A stretch of 64,000 nucleotides of DNA, from assembly GCA_932294295.1 (NCBI GenBank), contig OW028573.1, positions 54,129,829 to 54,193,828 on the forward strand, in the 5' to 3' direction. The DNA comes from Alitta virens (lineage: Eukaryota; Annelida; Polychaeta; Phyllodocida; Nereididae). Within the stretch, counting starts at the first letter, position 1. Every line of letters begins with the position of its first letter. The notes beneath the pieces were generated by a model. That model was given only the letters and a program-made list of their open reading frames with translations. It was not told the DNA's origin and ran no database searches. Below, piece by piece: positions 9,902 to 21,900 of the stretch. Both the position numbers and the translations under genes were made by a program.

Positions 9902-12050
9902 ACGATGTCTCCAGCCCTCTGCTTGGTTTGATTGACAGCCATGTTATTTCCATGTCATCTGCATGACCTGATAACGTTTAACAGATAACGTGCATGCAAA
10001 TGCAGACCACCTAAGCACTCGCACGTTCTCGAAAGCTTTACCAAATATTTACCTACAGTCTTGTTTTGTTTTATGTTGGCCAAAAAATCCACCCTTAGTC
10101 GGATCTTAGCCACAATAAAACAGTGGTGAAATATCTGCCCAGATTTTTGTAGTATACATTTCATAGGCACTTTGTCTTGCACGATATGGAAACAGGGGGA
10201 CAAAACAGGTCTGTCAGCAAAGACTGGGCTTTATGGTCTTGACTTATGGAGTTATATGACAAACCCTGAAATGGCTAGAAGCTGCATCTGTGCCTCTAAG
10301 ACCTGCCATTGTTTGTGAAGTATTTTTGAACAATAGAATAAGATCGAGCGACTGACATTATCTCTCTCCCATCTACCACTCCAATTTCTCAGATTTCGTC
10401 TCATGTTGAGTCTTGTTATTGTGCCTGACATTAAGCGCCTGCTGATCACATGGAAGTCCATACAGGTCCTTGCCTGCTTTGAATAATTTGCAAGTTAGAA
10501 TAATTTATAGCTTTTGGGTAGCTTTTTTTCTGGCCCTCCTACGGACATGTCAGACTTCTGTAATATATGCTTTGTCAGACCACATTTGTAAAGGAAGCAC
10601 AAAAATTGTTTCTTGCCCATCAGCATAAGTTTTCTTTGTTTCATGGTAATACTTATGAACTGTTGAAAACTCTGACCATATTGTCTGCCTCTTTTCTCTA
10701 AGTTGGAGTGGGCCGCATCTGATTTATGGGAGTCAAGAGCCGCTAGACTTGTCTCCATGGCTATTACACGTACTTTAAATGTCTGAACATCACTGCTGTG
10801 CATCATATCCTTGGCCCCCAAATTGAGTTGAAGGTGGACAGTGGCTAACTTAACTGGACAGTGGGTAGTGATCAGGGGGGCGTGCCCCCAGACGACTCAA
10901 TACTGTGTCCACTGACATCAGCGTCGGAAGGCAAAGTGTGGTTCCAATTGGGTCTGTGAAAGATCGTTGCTAGGTCAGAAGGGTCATGATGCATACATTA
11001 TGCACCAGGGGACGCTGCAAGATTTGCCCTGAGGGCAGGGCGATGACAAACTGGGTCCTCGTGTCAGCCACCCCCGAGGGAGGGTTGAAGGGGGGGGGGG
11101 GAGAAGGACAGTGTCCGCGGGCACAACTCTGACAGCCAGCAGAGTCCTGTCGAGAAGTGAATTTCTCCCAAGTCATGGTTTGGTATTCATGGGGTTATAA
11201 TTCTAATGCATTTAATGGTTGATTGCTCCCCATCCATTTTGAAAGTGACAACACCTTCTAATTGCTTGAGAACTGACCACTTGTTCATATCCTGTCATTA
11301 ATCATAATGCAATTAGGGAGATGACAGGTCTGTCTGGAACCTGGATCCAGGATGGGTCTTTGTATTGGGGCTTTTTAAGGTGGTATCCGTACATGTTTTG
11401 TTTTCTCTGACTCTGTGACTGAGGCATGGACAACAGGATGTATTATTATAGTGAATATTTGGTATCCAGTCTCACTAGATTTCATGTAAACTGATATTGA
11501 TTTAGTTGGTGCATTTAAAGTAAACTAACATATGTCCCCTTAAAAGTATGTAATACTAACCAAAATCACACAAGGTCAAAGGTTTACTCTCAAGGTCACA
11601 GGGGGACCACGACCTTAGGGTCAGTTTGACATGCAGGCTGTCCATCTTGCAGGACTTTGCCTGCAGCTTATGGTCAGTGTGTGCTTTTGGCCCGAGGGCC
11701 AGGGTGTTTTCACTCCATCAATGTCATTTAGAGATTAGATAACAGGGCGAAGGGTGCATACAGAATGCTCCACTGATGACCTTGAGAAACCAGGTGGACG
11801 GATACAAATAGAGTTCCCATCAGTGTAATCATCATTAGGCTAACTTGGTTTTATTCTTTACTAATTAGCCCCAATGTTTTTGTTTTCATACGTAACTGAT
11901 TAGGTTAACGAGGATAACAACAAACTTTCCTGTCACAACTATGAGGTTGTTGCATGACTGAGACAAAACAGAGACAGGTAAACCCTATTATGAGATGCCA
12001 TACATTGTAAACAAATAAATCGTAAACATAAGCGCAATATAAGAAGCTTT
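9902..12050. other. Non-coding stretch right of the LINE array
   Basis: No frame looks like a known protein. Visible content is a G-rich run near 11089-11101, several patches rich in TGGTCA and GTGGACA words (10830-10920, 11580-11645), and otherwise unique AT-rich sequence. Confidence 0.55.
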
Positions 12051-12260
12051 GACAGGTGAATGGCTCAGTGGGAAAGGTTTCAATGTCACTTCTAAGGACC
12101 CTGGTTCGATGCTTTACGCAGCCCAAGCACCCGATCCTTGTTCCCACCAGAGATGGATACTTCGGACAGGTCCTTTTGAAGGATTTTCATGGCTGAGTGG
12201 ATTCAATGCTGTGTCCACTTGTCCTGTCACAGCACAAGATGCTCTTGTGGGTATCTGACG
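12051..12260 (+). mobile_element. Candidate tRNA-derived SINE
   Basis: A box A match (TGGCTCAGTGGG, 12061-12072) is followed 42 bp later by a box B match (GGTTCGATGCT, 12103-12113). That is the spacing of a tRNA-type RNA polymerase III promoter. The flanking bases do not form an acceptor stem, so it is not a working tRNA gene. The roughly 150 bp after box B would be the SINE body. The 3' end, tail and target-site duplication were not located. A decayed tRNA pseudogene is the main alternative. Confidence 0.45.
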
Positions 12261-13293
12261 GGTAAAAAGAGATTTCAATTGTTCTGGTGTGCGTCTCCCT
12301 TATGCTTCATTTAACGGTGCCATTGTGGGGGACAGGGTTAATTTAATGCACAGATAAGCCACTCCTGGCTACCTCATTGGTGCGGTTCGGGTTTCTGGTC
12401 AATGCTGTGGCCATCTTGTTTGTCAAGGGCGTCACTTGGCGAAGTGTCTGTCAGACTCATCAGCCATCCTGCATCATGGATCCAAGCAAATTTTCACGTC
12501 AAACTCTCATTGCTGCTTCAAAAACTAAAGTAGAAACTTCATATAGCATCATTCAATTTATAAGGAGCACTGACTGTCGAACTTCTGAAACTTTCAATTG
12601 GCATGTGATTAAAACTTCCTCGCTGTGAAATAAAGAACAATACGACACATCATTTGGTTACTGAATGTATCCAGTCTGCATTCGTTTTGCCTTAATTCGC
12701 AAACCAGGTGTGCAATGTAAACGAGCTACAAACTATCAAATATCAATTTTATTTCCTGAGAAAAAACAATCACAGAAATCATCTCGTTAAGGGGATTAGT
12801 GATCTGCATCTGCTGCCAGGAAATCATCAAAATCCAATGAAAAAGCTTGTGGATTTGGTCAAGTGGCTTGCCCTCAAATGTCCCCAGCCAATGACTTAAC
12901 CTGAGCCTCATTTTGACATCTGGTAGGACGCGTCTCCATGGTAACAGATTAAGGCACCCCTGGTATGCTCAACGCTGAGCCTCACCTGTCCAGAATTTGA
13001 TACACCTCGATGCAAATTAGTTTGTTGAAGACTTCATGGGCTCCTGCTCCACTGGTTATATGATTTTGGGACAATGGAAAGGAATGTGAAATCTGCGTCG
13101 AATTGATAGGATCATGACGTCCCTCAATAACTAAACAAGATGGACGCGTGTCCAGGGTGATTAGAACAAATTGGGGGTTGGAACCCACAACAAATGACAA
13201 CAATAAGGAGGGTTAAAAACTAAATGCAATATAATGCACGTACACGACTGCAAACGTAAGGTCATTTGCCCATTTGAAGGTCATGAACAATGA
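12261..13293. other. Non-coding stretch
   Basis: No supported gene. One motif stands out: GTCTCCATGGTAAC at 12932-12945 fits the RFX X-box pattern RYYNYYATRRNRAC. Open frames of 60-80 codons have no recognisable features. Confidence 0.5.
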
Positions 13294-13379
13294 GATAGAT
13301 AAATAGATAGCTAGATAGATAGATAGCTAGATAGATAGATAGCTAGATAGATAGGTAGCTAGATAGATAGATAGATAGC

Positions 13380-13410
<31 letters not shown>

Positions 13411-13420
13411 TTAGATAGAT
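13294..13420. repeat. GATA microsatellite with 16-bp higher-order period
   Basis: Tandem GATA units are interrupted at regular intervals by a GCTA unit. The stretch reads as repeats of GCTAGATAGATAGATA, with longer pure GATA toward the right end. Confidence 0.93.
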
Positions 13421-14402
13421 GTTATATTAAACTTTGGAGAGAAGCTTTGGGAGAGACAGAATGAATCTATACCTTTAAATCTATTTCAGTATTCTCTCCT
13501 ATTGTAGTTTCTCTATATATTAAAAGGTTAAGTACTTTCCACAAAGAAGAGGATAAAGACCATTTAATACCATCGTTATTGGTGACTTACTTGGGAGCTC
13601 TTTGGGTGAAGGGCCTCAATTCAAGACCGGTTATGGGGATAAATCTTTGATTTGCTATTCAGGTCTTTTCAAAAAGATTCTTGCAATGCTTCTTTATAAG
13701 CAAATATCCAATTAAGCACTTGTGGGCAATCAAAGCTTGTTCCTTGAGCAATTACATTTTGGGTAAGAAAGAATGTTGTATTATAATCCCCGTGGGATGG
13801 GTGGGCCCTCTCATTAAGTGTCAAACTGCATAAGATGTCGTGCTTGAGTAGGGCTCCGTATTTGTGCAAGAGATTTGAGTTTCTGTTCTAATTGCAGGTA
13901 ACATTCTGGCAGGGTGCTAACCACAGGGTTGTGTCAAAAGGTTATATTGGTATAGAATGGGTGCAAAAGGTCACCCGCTCAAATTAGTGCACTATGCCTT
14001 ATCTCTGTTACAGTTGCAGAATGTTATGATGCAATGGGTAACAGGGCTCTGCAACTGATTCGCAACAGAATTCAATTGAATCTCATGAATAGCATCAAGA
14101 GAATGCTGCTGCCACGCCCCTCGTGCAATGCGCTGTATCGTCCGGGGCCGAATTTGAAATTGGCCGAATTCGACACCTCTAGGTGTTACGAAAAGGAATG
14201 TCACCCACCAGGAGATGACACGAGATTTTGGGGGTTGCTCGTAACTCGATAGCTTCTCAATGTCATGATTGTTGGTGTTCGTGTGGGATTATTACAAATA
14301 TCTGGGGTGATGGAGCAAACCCCAAAAGAGTTGTGTTCATCAGCCTGATCGGATAGATGCATTCTCTGAATTCATTCTTCAATTTGAATGATGCTATTGT
14401 GT
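13421..14402. other. Non-coding stretch
   Basis: AT-rich sequence without a supported gene, RNA or mobile element that I can recognise. Confidence 0.5.
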
Positions 14403-14934
14403 CATGTGATCACTTTTGCAAGTGGAGAGAGACTCGATATTCCGAAGAACGCTCAATATAATAACCACCTGCGTCTGTTATTGATCTTTTTTGAATGATT
14501 GAATAATATATATATTAAATATTAGGGCTGTTTGTACCGGTACAAGAGTGTTTTTGAAGAAAAATATCAGCCAGATTTAATTGTAATGACATTAAACAAC
14601 AGACTGGAATTATTGCATATAGATTTGTTCATGATATTTCATTGTGTCTTTTACTGTAGCTTAGTGTTGATACGTATCGTATCGGTTTTACTGTATCGTG
14701 ATACGTATCGTTAAAAAGATAAAGGTGTACAGCCCTATTAAATATTCAAATTAGCCAAAATAAGTTACTACGAACACCACATGTGATCACTTTTTGCAAG
14801 TGGAGATATAGATTCGATATTCAGAAGAACGCTCAATATAATAACCACCTGCGTCTGTTATTGATCTTTTTTGAATGATTGAATAATATGTATATTAAAT
14901 ATTCAAATTAGCCAAAATAAGTTACTACGAACAC
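14403..14934. repeat. Tandem duplication of a 155-bp segment, left arm split by a MITE
   Basis: The right arm (14780-14934) repeats the left arm (14403-14779) at more than 90 percent identity, from CATGTGATCAC to the end in ACTACGAACAC. The left arm is longer only because it holds a 215-bp inserted element plus its 8-bp target duplication. Without those the arms are 154 and 155 bp. Confidence 0.9.
14523..14737. mobile_element. 215-bp hAT-like MITE
   Basis: The element begins TAGGGCTGT and ends ACAGCCCTA, a perfect 9-bp terminal inverted repeat. It is flanked by the 8-bp direct repeat TTAAATAT (14515-14522 and 14738-14745). Eight-bp duplications and TAGGG-type ends are typical of hAT transposons. 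The interior has repeated GATACGTATCG palindromic words and no transposase. The neighbouring duplicate arm has a single TTAAATAT and no insert, confirming the boundaries. Confidence 0.9.
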
Positions 14935-16909
14935 AACATTATGGAAAGAGAAAAGCTATAAATATAGCAGAGTCTAACTTTTATCCTTTGTCATCCTTAT
15001 GGAAAAGTTGTCCTGCCACACCTGCTCTTTCTGTGCATCGCACTCACTAATTTAGGGTTAGATCTCATTTGAAACAGAACTTGAAACGGAGAGAGGGCAG
15101 TTACGAGAGACAAACCCCGTTGTTGGAGCACGGATTACGTCAAATTCCGCCTCTGGATCCTTTGATGTTGACGTCATACATACGACGTTGATCCAGGACG
15201 TAGCGTCTTACGCACGTGATGTAGAGGGCAATTAATGACGCCATCTGTCGTCAAGGGAACGGTACTATGGTGACAAAACAAAGCCAATGACGTTGCATGG
15301 TAAAGCACGTGACTAATACCATGCATGACGTTGCGCATGAGCGGGCTAATTTGAAAGATTACGTCACATCAAAGAAAATCAAAGGGAAGCTGGACATTAG
15401 TGGGAACTATAGTGGACACTGGCCAGAGTGGTCAGAGGAAACTGATCTAGCACCTCTACATAACGGTTTCACAAATTCTGACCAGCCTGACCATATTGAA
15501 TAGCCAAATTCCTCTTTTTACTCTATTGTTTTTGGGTGTCAGGTGTCCTGTCCTAATTGCAATTAGCCAGACCGTCCCAATTGCTCTTGTATAACTCAAC
15601 CTAAGAAAGAAAACAATCTTTAAAGCAAACTTCAAAAGCCAATAGCCTTTTGTTCGCGTGCTAACCTCATTAGCCTCCAACAACTGAACTCCTAAACCGT
15701 TAAAAAAAACCCAACGGTTAACTCGTTATTCAATTTAACCAACATGTTGCCTGGCTGAATCAAAGTTGCCAGATGGTGACATGATTCTGTCAGTTTCTTT
15801 TAATTACATAAGTGTATAATGATTTGAATAAATGCGACAAATATTGGAGGAAACAATTGTTTCACCGAGGCAAATATCATATCATATAAAACAAAAGGAT
15901 GAGATGACAATTTTTCCGTATTTGCTTGAAATATGCAGCGTTTACATAATCGTAATATTGACATCTGAGACATATTTTGGCTTCTATAAATAGTCTTTGC
16001 TTGGTTATGGTTATGGAAAGTCAATAGGGCCACCTGAAAGTCAGTGAACAAACAACAAAATAGCAGGAATATTTGGGATTGTGGTGAGAAGAGCGGACTG
16101 TGGTCAAGCGTATAGCATTGCACAGTGATCTTGGCATAGATGGATTGGACAGAGGTCATATGTCAGTCTCTCCGCTCACTTTTCACTTTGTCTATTGTCT
16201 TTGGAGAACTGCGGACGGCGGGGCACTTTCAAGTATTGGCTAGTAAGCGATAGGGCGGGAGGACACGATCGGTATGGCGGGAGGGAGGGATCTAGAAATA
16301 GACATACCCCTGACCTTGCGACGACCTTGGCGGACAACATTTGACCTTGAAGGTCATTCTATGACCCCTGCACAGCTTTGAGTGAAGTTTGTTTACAGCC
16401 GAGCTGACTGCAGCATGACCTTTTTCACTGCAACTGACAACAGCGGGGGGCAAGGGATCGACTTGCTTCTTTGATCCCTGGCGGTCAGTCTTGCCCTCAG
16501 TGTCCACCCCTTTCTTGTGCCCCCCTTGTCAAGTGAACCAAACACAAGCCTTTTCTGGTTGACATGTTCATCCTGACTTATGCTCTTGGGAGTAATACAC
16601 GAGTGACACTTGTCTGCACGTGCACTAACCATAATGCAGTTTGCTATAGGCCTATTTTCCATTTTTTTATGGAAAGTCAGGAGATTGGACCACAGAGTTA
16701 TTTGCATTTGCCAATGTATGGTATTAAAAAAAGATGCATATGAACATTCATTTTGCATCCTGTAAGGGCCTGTTTCTTTCGGTAGGCCTAGTTTGCCCAT
16801 GTTCTTGAGATTGCACGTTCCTCTCACATGGAATGAATTCCTGTATTTCTCAAGCAAGAACTTGCCTAAAAGCAATGCAATGGACAGTGGCCATGCATTG
16901 TGACCAGAC
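14935..16909. other. Non-coding stretch with a CpG/CRE-rich islet
   Basis: No supported protein gene. An islet at 15135-15366 with many CRE-like and E-box motifs is listed separately. A 160-codon minus-strand open frame (16393-16875) has no recognisable domain and was not accepted. Confidence 0.5.
15135..15366. promoter_or_regulatory. CpG-rich islet with CRE and CACGTG motifs
   Basis: TTACGTCA occurs at 15135 and 15359, the full CRE TGACGTCA at 15169, TGACGTTG at 15288 and 15326, and CACGTG at 15213 and 15306. Such density in 230 bp of an otherwise CpG-poor region suggests an enhancer or unmethylated promoter. No exon was found beside it. Confidence 0.4.
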
Positions 16910-16982
16910 GCCTCGATGGCGCAGTAGGCAGCGCGTGAGTCTCATAATCTCAAGGTCGTGAGTTCGATCCTCACTCGGGGCA
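16910..16982 (+). tRNA. tRNA-Met (CAU), elongator type
   Basis: The 73-nt sequence folds into a full cloverleaf. The acceptor stem GCCTCGA pairs with TCGGGGC through one T-G pair, the D stem is GCGC/GCGC, the anticodon loop is CTCATAA, the variable loop has 5 nt, and the T stem is GTGAG/CTCAC with TTCGATC in the loop. A is the discriminator base and no CCA is encoded, as expected in eukaryotes. The sequence closely follows the animal elongator tRNA-Met. One anticodon-stem pair is G-C where I recall C-G in human, a compensatory change. There is no intron. The internal A and B boxes are intact. Confidence 0.96.
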
Positions 16983-16986
16983 CAAC

Positions 16987-16990
16987 TTTT
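16987..16990 (+). terminator. RNA polymerase III terminator of tRNA-Met
   Basis: A TTTT run begins 5 nt after the tRNA 3' end. This is the standard minimal Pol III stop signal. Confidence 0.85.
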
Positions 16991-18831
16991 ACTCTTCCTA
17001 CTGAATTGAGTGGTCCACTCAATCGAACACTATGTATATCTTCTTTTCAAATTTCATATTTGGAAAAATTTTGCAGTGTAAAGCAAAGAACAACGAGTGA
17101 AAGTTCATTACAGAGTTCAGGTATCTATTGCTCGCCCCACACATATTGACATTCAATAGGGTTGCTATATTTGAAAATTATAAAGTATAGACACTCCATA
17201 TATAATTAACATGTCAAAAATATATACGAGTTGGGCCTGCATTTTGTAATGCATTGAGCATTCTCGGTCCCACCTTGGATGTCCAAGGTCCCACCCTCTA
17301 TGCACGGAGAACTACATTGTGTAGAGGGTTACTCCAATGCACAATGTATATTCATGAAAGGCCATCCTAGAATAATAAATGGAAACTGTAAAAGCACACA
17401 TACATTCAGGACACACATTCCCCCTGTGGGTGGGGAGTGTGTGTGAGTTTTGATAAACCTCAAGGGCGCTCTCATGATTTCATTTTGATGTCCTATCAGT
17501 TTGCTAGAGGTCATGGCCGGGTATTTTCACAGTGGGAGTGACCAAGGGGGACCCGATATGCCCAGTGCAAGTCTATCAATTAAAACGTATTTATATAGAT
17601 GATAAGATTAAGAAATGTGTATATGATTTATGATTGGAGAAAAAACATATAATGCATGCATGCATGGTATATAACTGGATCTCTTCATAATTTTTTTTAG
17701 TTTTAATGATTAGATTCAACTTTAGGACCTTTATTGAGAGATTTTCCGTTTATGAAATCCTTCAGCAATAGCACACTATATGCATAAATGAGTGAAAGTC
17801 GATTCTCCACCTCAAGTTGCACCGATCTTGGTACCATACTGCATCGATAATCAACCATCGATAATTAAGCATCCTTTCATTTGCGTTACGGATTCTGTGA
17901 TCACTGGGAAGCCATTAATCATTCCTTGTGGACGAGGGATCCAGTTTCCTGAGAGAAAACAAAATCCCTTCATGTTGTGGATTCAGTTATCTTGAATCCA
18001 ATCATGCAGAAAATGAAAACGACCACTTAATGCAATTAAGCGAAGCGGCCAGCATCAAAAGCTGCGTTAAACCGGCGATTAGTGTCCAGTTTCAAGATAA
18101 TCCACACAGTTTAGTGGGTTACCACTGTTATACAGAGGGTCCGATAAGCCTGATAAATATACACTGGACACACTGGTATTTTCAAGGTCATGACCTAGGT
18201 GTGGTAAACAAATAATGAACTGGGCATACTCAGTTGTTTTAAAGGATCACAAATTAAGTCAAGTTTAGAAGACCTGTCTAAACTGCCTGCCCTCTATTAC
18301 TCATAAAAACCACAAAATTAGAATTTGATATGAAAAAACCTAGACACAGAAAGGTAATTTAGGCATATCGTAAATCTTTAGTTTTACAATTTGACTCTTT
18401 AATTAGAGACCACCTGTCTCATTTGGCATTCACATGTGTCACGTGCTCGGATTTGTGTCTATTTACAGATGAGAGACATGAAGCGTGGATGCTGCAGCAG
18501 GTGTGCCCGGTGCCATGGTAACAGATGGGGATGCTACAGACAGAAGTCAGGGGACAGGGGTAGAATATTAATGGAAACAGGTGGAAAATATAAATTATGA
18601 TGAAATTAAATGACTTTTTTTCAGTCAAAATATTTGAATAATGCAATAATTTTAATATTATATGCACGTAATGTCATAAACTGTCCACCAAAATCATGTG
18701 ACCTTGCTAATGAGAATACCTTAATATATCAAGTGCACTTTAATGAACTTTTAAAGAGAAGGAGATAGAAGAATGTGACAGATTATACTGCACGTATTTA
18801 TACTTATATTAATTAAACCAACATGCTGGGG
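16991..18831. other. Non-coding stretch
   Basis: No supported gene. There is a short TGCATGCA repeat near 17654; otherwise the sequence is unique, AT-rich and without recognisable structure. Confidence 0.5.
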
Positions 18832-18905
18832 AAAGAAAGAAAGAATGAAAGCAAGCAAGAAAGAAATAGAGAAAGAACAAAGAAAGAAATATGAAATAAA
18901 GAAAG
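18832..18905. repeat. Imperfect GAAA microsatellite
   Basis: A purine-rich tract of GAAA units with scattered substitutions. Confidence 0.85.
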
Positions 18906-21900
18906 CTTGTTTCAAAGACAATGGAACAATAACATTGCTTGACTTTATGTGAGGGCAGATTTAACCATCACCCTGGCTGAGAGCAGCTGGTCACTCATAC
19001 GCTGACCGTTGAGGGTGTGAGTGACCAAGGGTGACCAATAATGACCAGTGTCCACTACTTGTCCGGGGTGGGTCCACCTTTTGTCCCCTGTTACCCATTG
19101 TGTGGCATACATTTGTACAATGACCGTTACTCCTCGGCACCAGTCCTGCATCATGATGAGCAGATTTTTGAAGTGTCCACCAGAGGGGGTGTGATGGAGG
19201 GTCAAAAAGCACGAGGCACGTGGTCAAGGTCATCCATGCAGCTGCTGCCCTCTACCCTGATGACAAATAGTGAAAATGTCAAGTGGTTTTTATGCACCTC
19301 TGGGTGGACTGGATGGATGTATCAAATGAATAAACAAACACCCTCCACATTGACAATATGCTTCTCCTCATAATCCATTGAGCCTCCTTTCAAATTTGAT
19401 GGATGTCAAAAACGCGTTTGAAAATACCATTATTCCACAGAACGGCATCTTTTGAAAGAGGAATAAAAGTAAATGCATTATCCTTTTTCATTTAGACTTC
19501 AAAGTAACAGCATTTACGATTGTTTGAGTGATTAGGTTGGTGTGGTGCAGCTGGAATACACGCTGGATCATGATAATTTCAACAGTAAAAATTAAGAAAG
19601 AGAAAATTATATGGTTTCTAATGAAAGCTTTGAATTTTTAAAAATAATTTTGTGGATATGTTTTTCTTTTTTTTTTTTTCTTTTTTCCAAAGGCGAAAAA
19701 CAACAACAACAGGATATGATCAGCCAAATTTCAAGTCTCACCATGTGCCTTTTTTTTGCAACTCTTATATACGAAATGAAGCATATAGTAGTGAAATGTG
19801 GCTAATTGGGCAGTTGAAGTGAACAACAATGCCCCTATTACGAGCGATTATTATTTTACTTATAGGATTCCCGGAAACCATTGTCCTGACAATGTACATG
19901 TGGCTTCGTGACTGCCATCTGGCCACTAGAAGCAGTGTCCTCGCGGAAATGACCTCATTAGTTGCCCTAATCCCCCACAGGTGGCGTGCCGACCCGGATG
20001 CCCAGGTTTTAAAAATTCAAATGGTAATGCTAAAATATGTGTGAGTCCGAGGGAGCCCACCTGTTCCGAGCATAACTGTGCACAAAATCATGGATGAGGC
20101 AGTGGAGCGGAACGTCATGCTTGAATGGACGTTAGGCTCCATTGTTTAGATGGGGCGCTTCAGTCATGTGATGAGTTCGTCTGCTCGCAGCGTGAAATCT
20201 GAATAAATCCGACATAATTCCATGAACTGAAGTGCAGCGTCGCTTGGTGTGCCCAGAACTTACCTAGTGGTATTTGGACAGGGATTTATGAAATCATTGG
20301 CCTTAATCCGCCCCTCTTTAATAGCAGGAGTGGCCAGGATGTCAGGAATTCAAGGATGACGCTTCGTCGTTGGATGACGCTGCGTCCTGGACCACGTGCT
20401 CTGGCGCTTATCAATTATATTAGCAGTCATGTGGCTCTTTCGTTATATTTCACGCCTCGATGGCTAATCGTTTATTTCCTGAATCATGTGAACTGAAATC
20501 TGCTATGATACACATGTATACCAATGCCCATGATAAACATATGTCAGTTCCCCACCGATGTCTTAGTCAACATCGTCTGCTGATTGTTTTTCCACCTCCT
20601 ATCTTGAAGATTTCCTCCTGTCAAATTATTCGTGCAATAAACAGATGTTAATTTCACAATGTGAATAACGCATTTATGAAAACTGAAGGAATGCTTAAAT
20701 TTGATTGAAAAACTGATGTATAAATAAATGTACCCTTAAGTTAGAAATTTAAACCCCCCTTCTGTTCTCAAGTTGCTCCTCCACTTCAAATACCCTAAAA
20801 GGAGATTTAAGGTCTATCGAAGACTTCTGACTAAATACTTAATAGATCTTAAGGACAACCAGCATAAAGACAGGGGAGACCATTCCATATTTGGAAAGTA
20901 TTTAAACAAATAAACTTATATTTACAATGTGACTTACTTCTGTATACAGTCTCAGCGGAAAAATAGAAAAATATTTTTGTATGCAAACAAGGGAATACGA
21001 AATATTTGCAAAATATGAAACTTCTTTGTTTAAAAGTCCCGAAACTACTTATGCGAAATTCATTGTTATAATATTAAAATATAGCTTTTTTAAAACCATA
21101 ACCTGATGATTTTGTTATCAATTTGGCCATAGCATTTAATCAGCTAATGTAAACTTTATGTTGACACTTTGTATTATAGAAATACTCAGTCCATACTGTG
21201 CAAAGCTGTGTTAAGCTCTTGGAATATCAACTTCATGAAAATATTTGCCATGCGATGAAAAAAGAGAGTTGCTAATGCCAGTGTGAAGCCCGTGTTTATA
21301 TTGCAGGTTAAAGAGCACTTTTGACACGTTTGGATAAGTATTTTAACCTTCCATTGTGTGGTATATCTTATGTTATCTATGGTAACAAAGGATTGCAACT
21401 TGCAAATAGAACGTTATAGAGCACAGCCATGATGAATAATTAATTCAAAATAACAAAGAACAGAAAGAATATTGAAGGGGAAAGCATATATAGGTTTTCT
21501 AGACAACACGAAAAGTGCATCGATTCCAACCCATCCAATTTAATATGGACATACGGATGCAAATAAACAATATTTAGAAACCAACCAGTGAAATTGCCAC
21601 AAAAAAAAAAGTACACCCAATTTGTGGTTTGGCAGATGATCAGTGAAATTGTTCACCGGTCATTGGGTAACATCAACCATAACAAACTGTGGTACTCCTG
21701 GGTCAGATATTTTGGGTTGATAATTGCTTGGAATGTCTCTTTATGTTTGGGTAAATGGTTTAGTGTTGCTAACGAAGCGTTTGACAATGTTGATGAGTCA
21801 GGTCCTTTGGGGACAACCTACACAAACGCCACATCTATGAATCTTCATTAGAAGTTCTCAGTTTTCAACACAAAGCATTGAGAGTCTAAGTCCCTCTGTG

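Noticed and set aside
16393..16875. 160-codon minus-strand open frame next to tRNA-Met
   Set aside because: No recognisable domain or conserved motif; likely chance.
20458..20475. CGCCTCGATGGCTAATCG, which resembles the start of a tRNA
   Set aside because: No matching acceptor strand, anticodon arm or B box follows.
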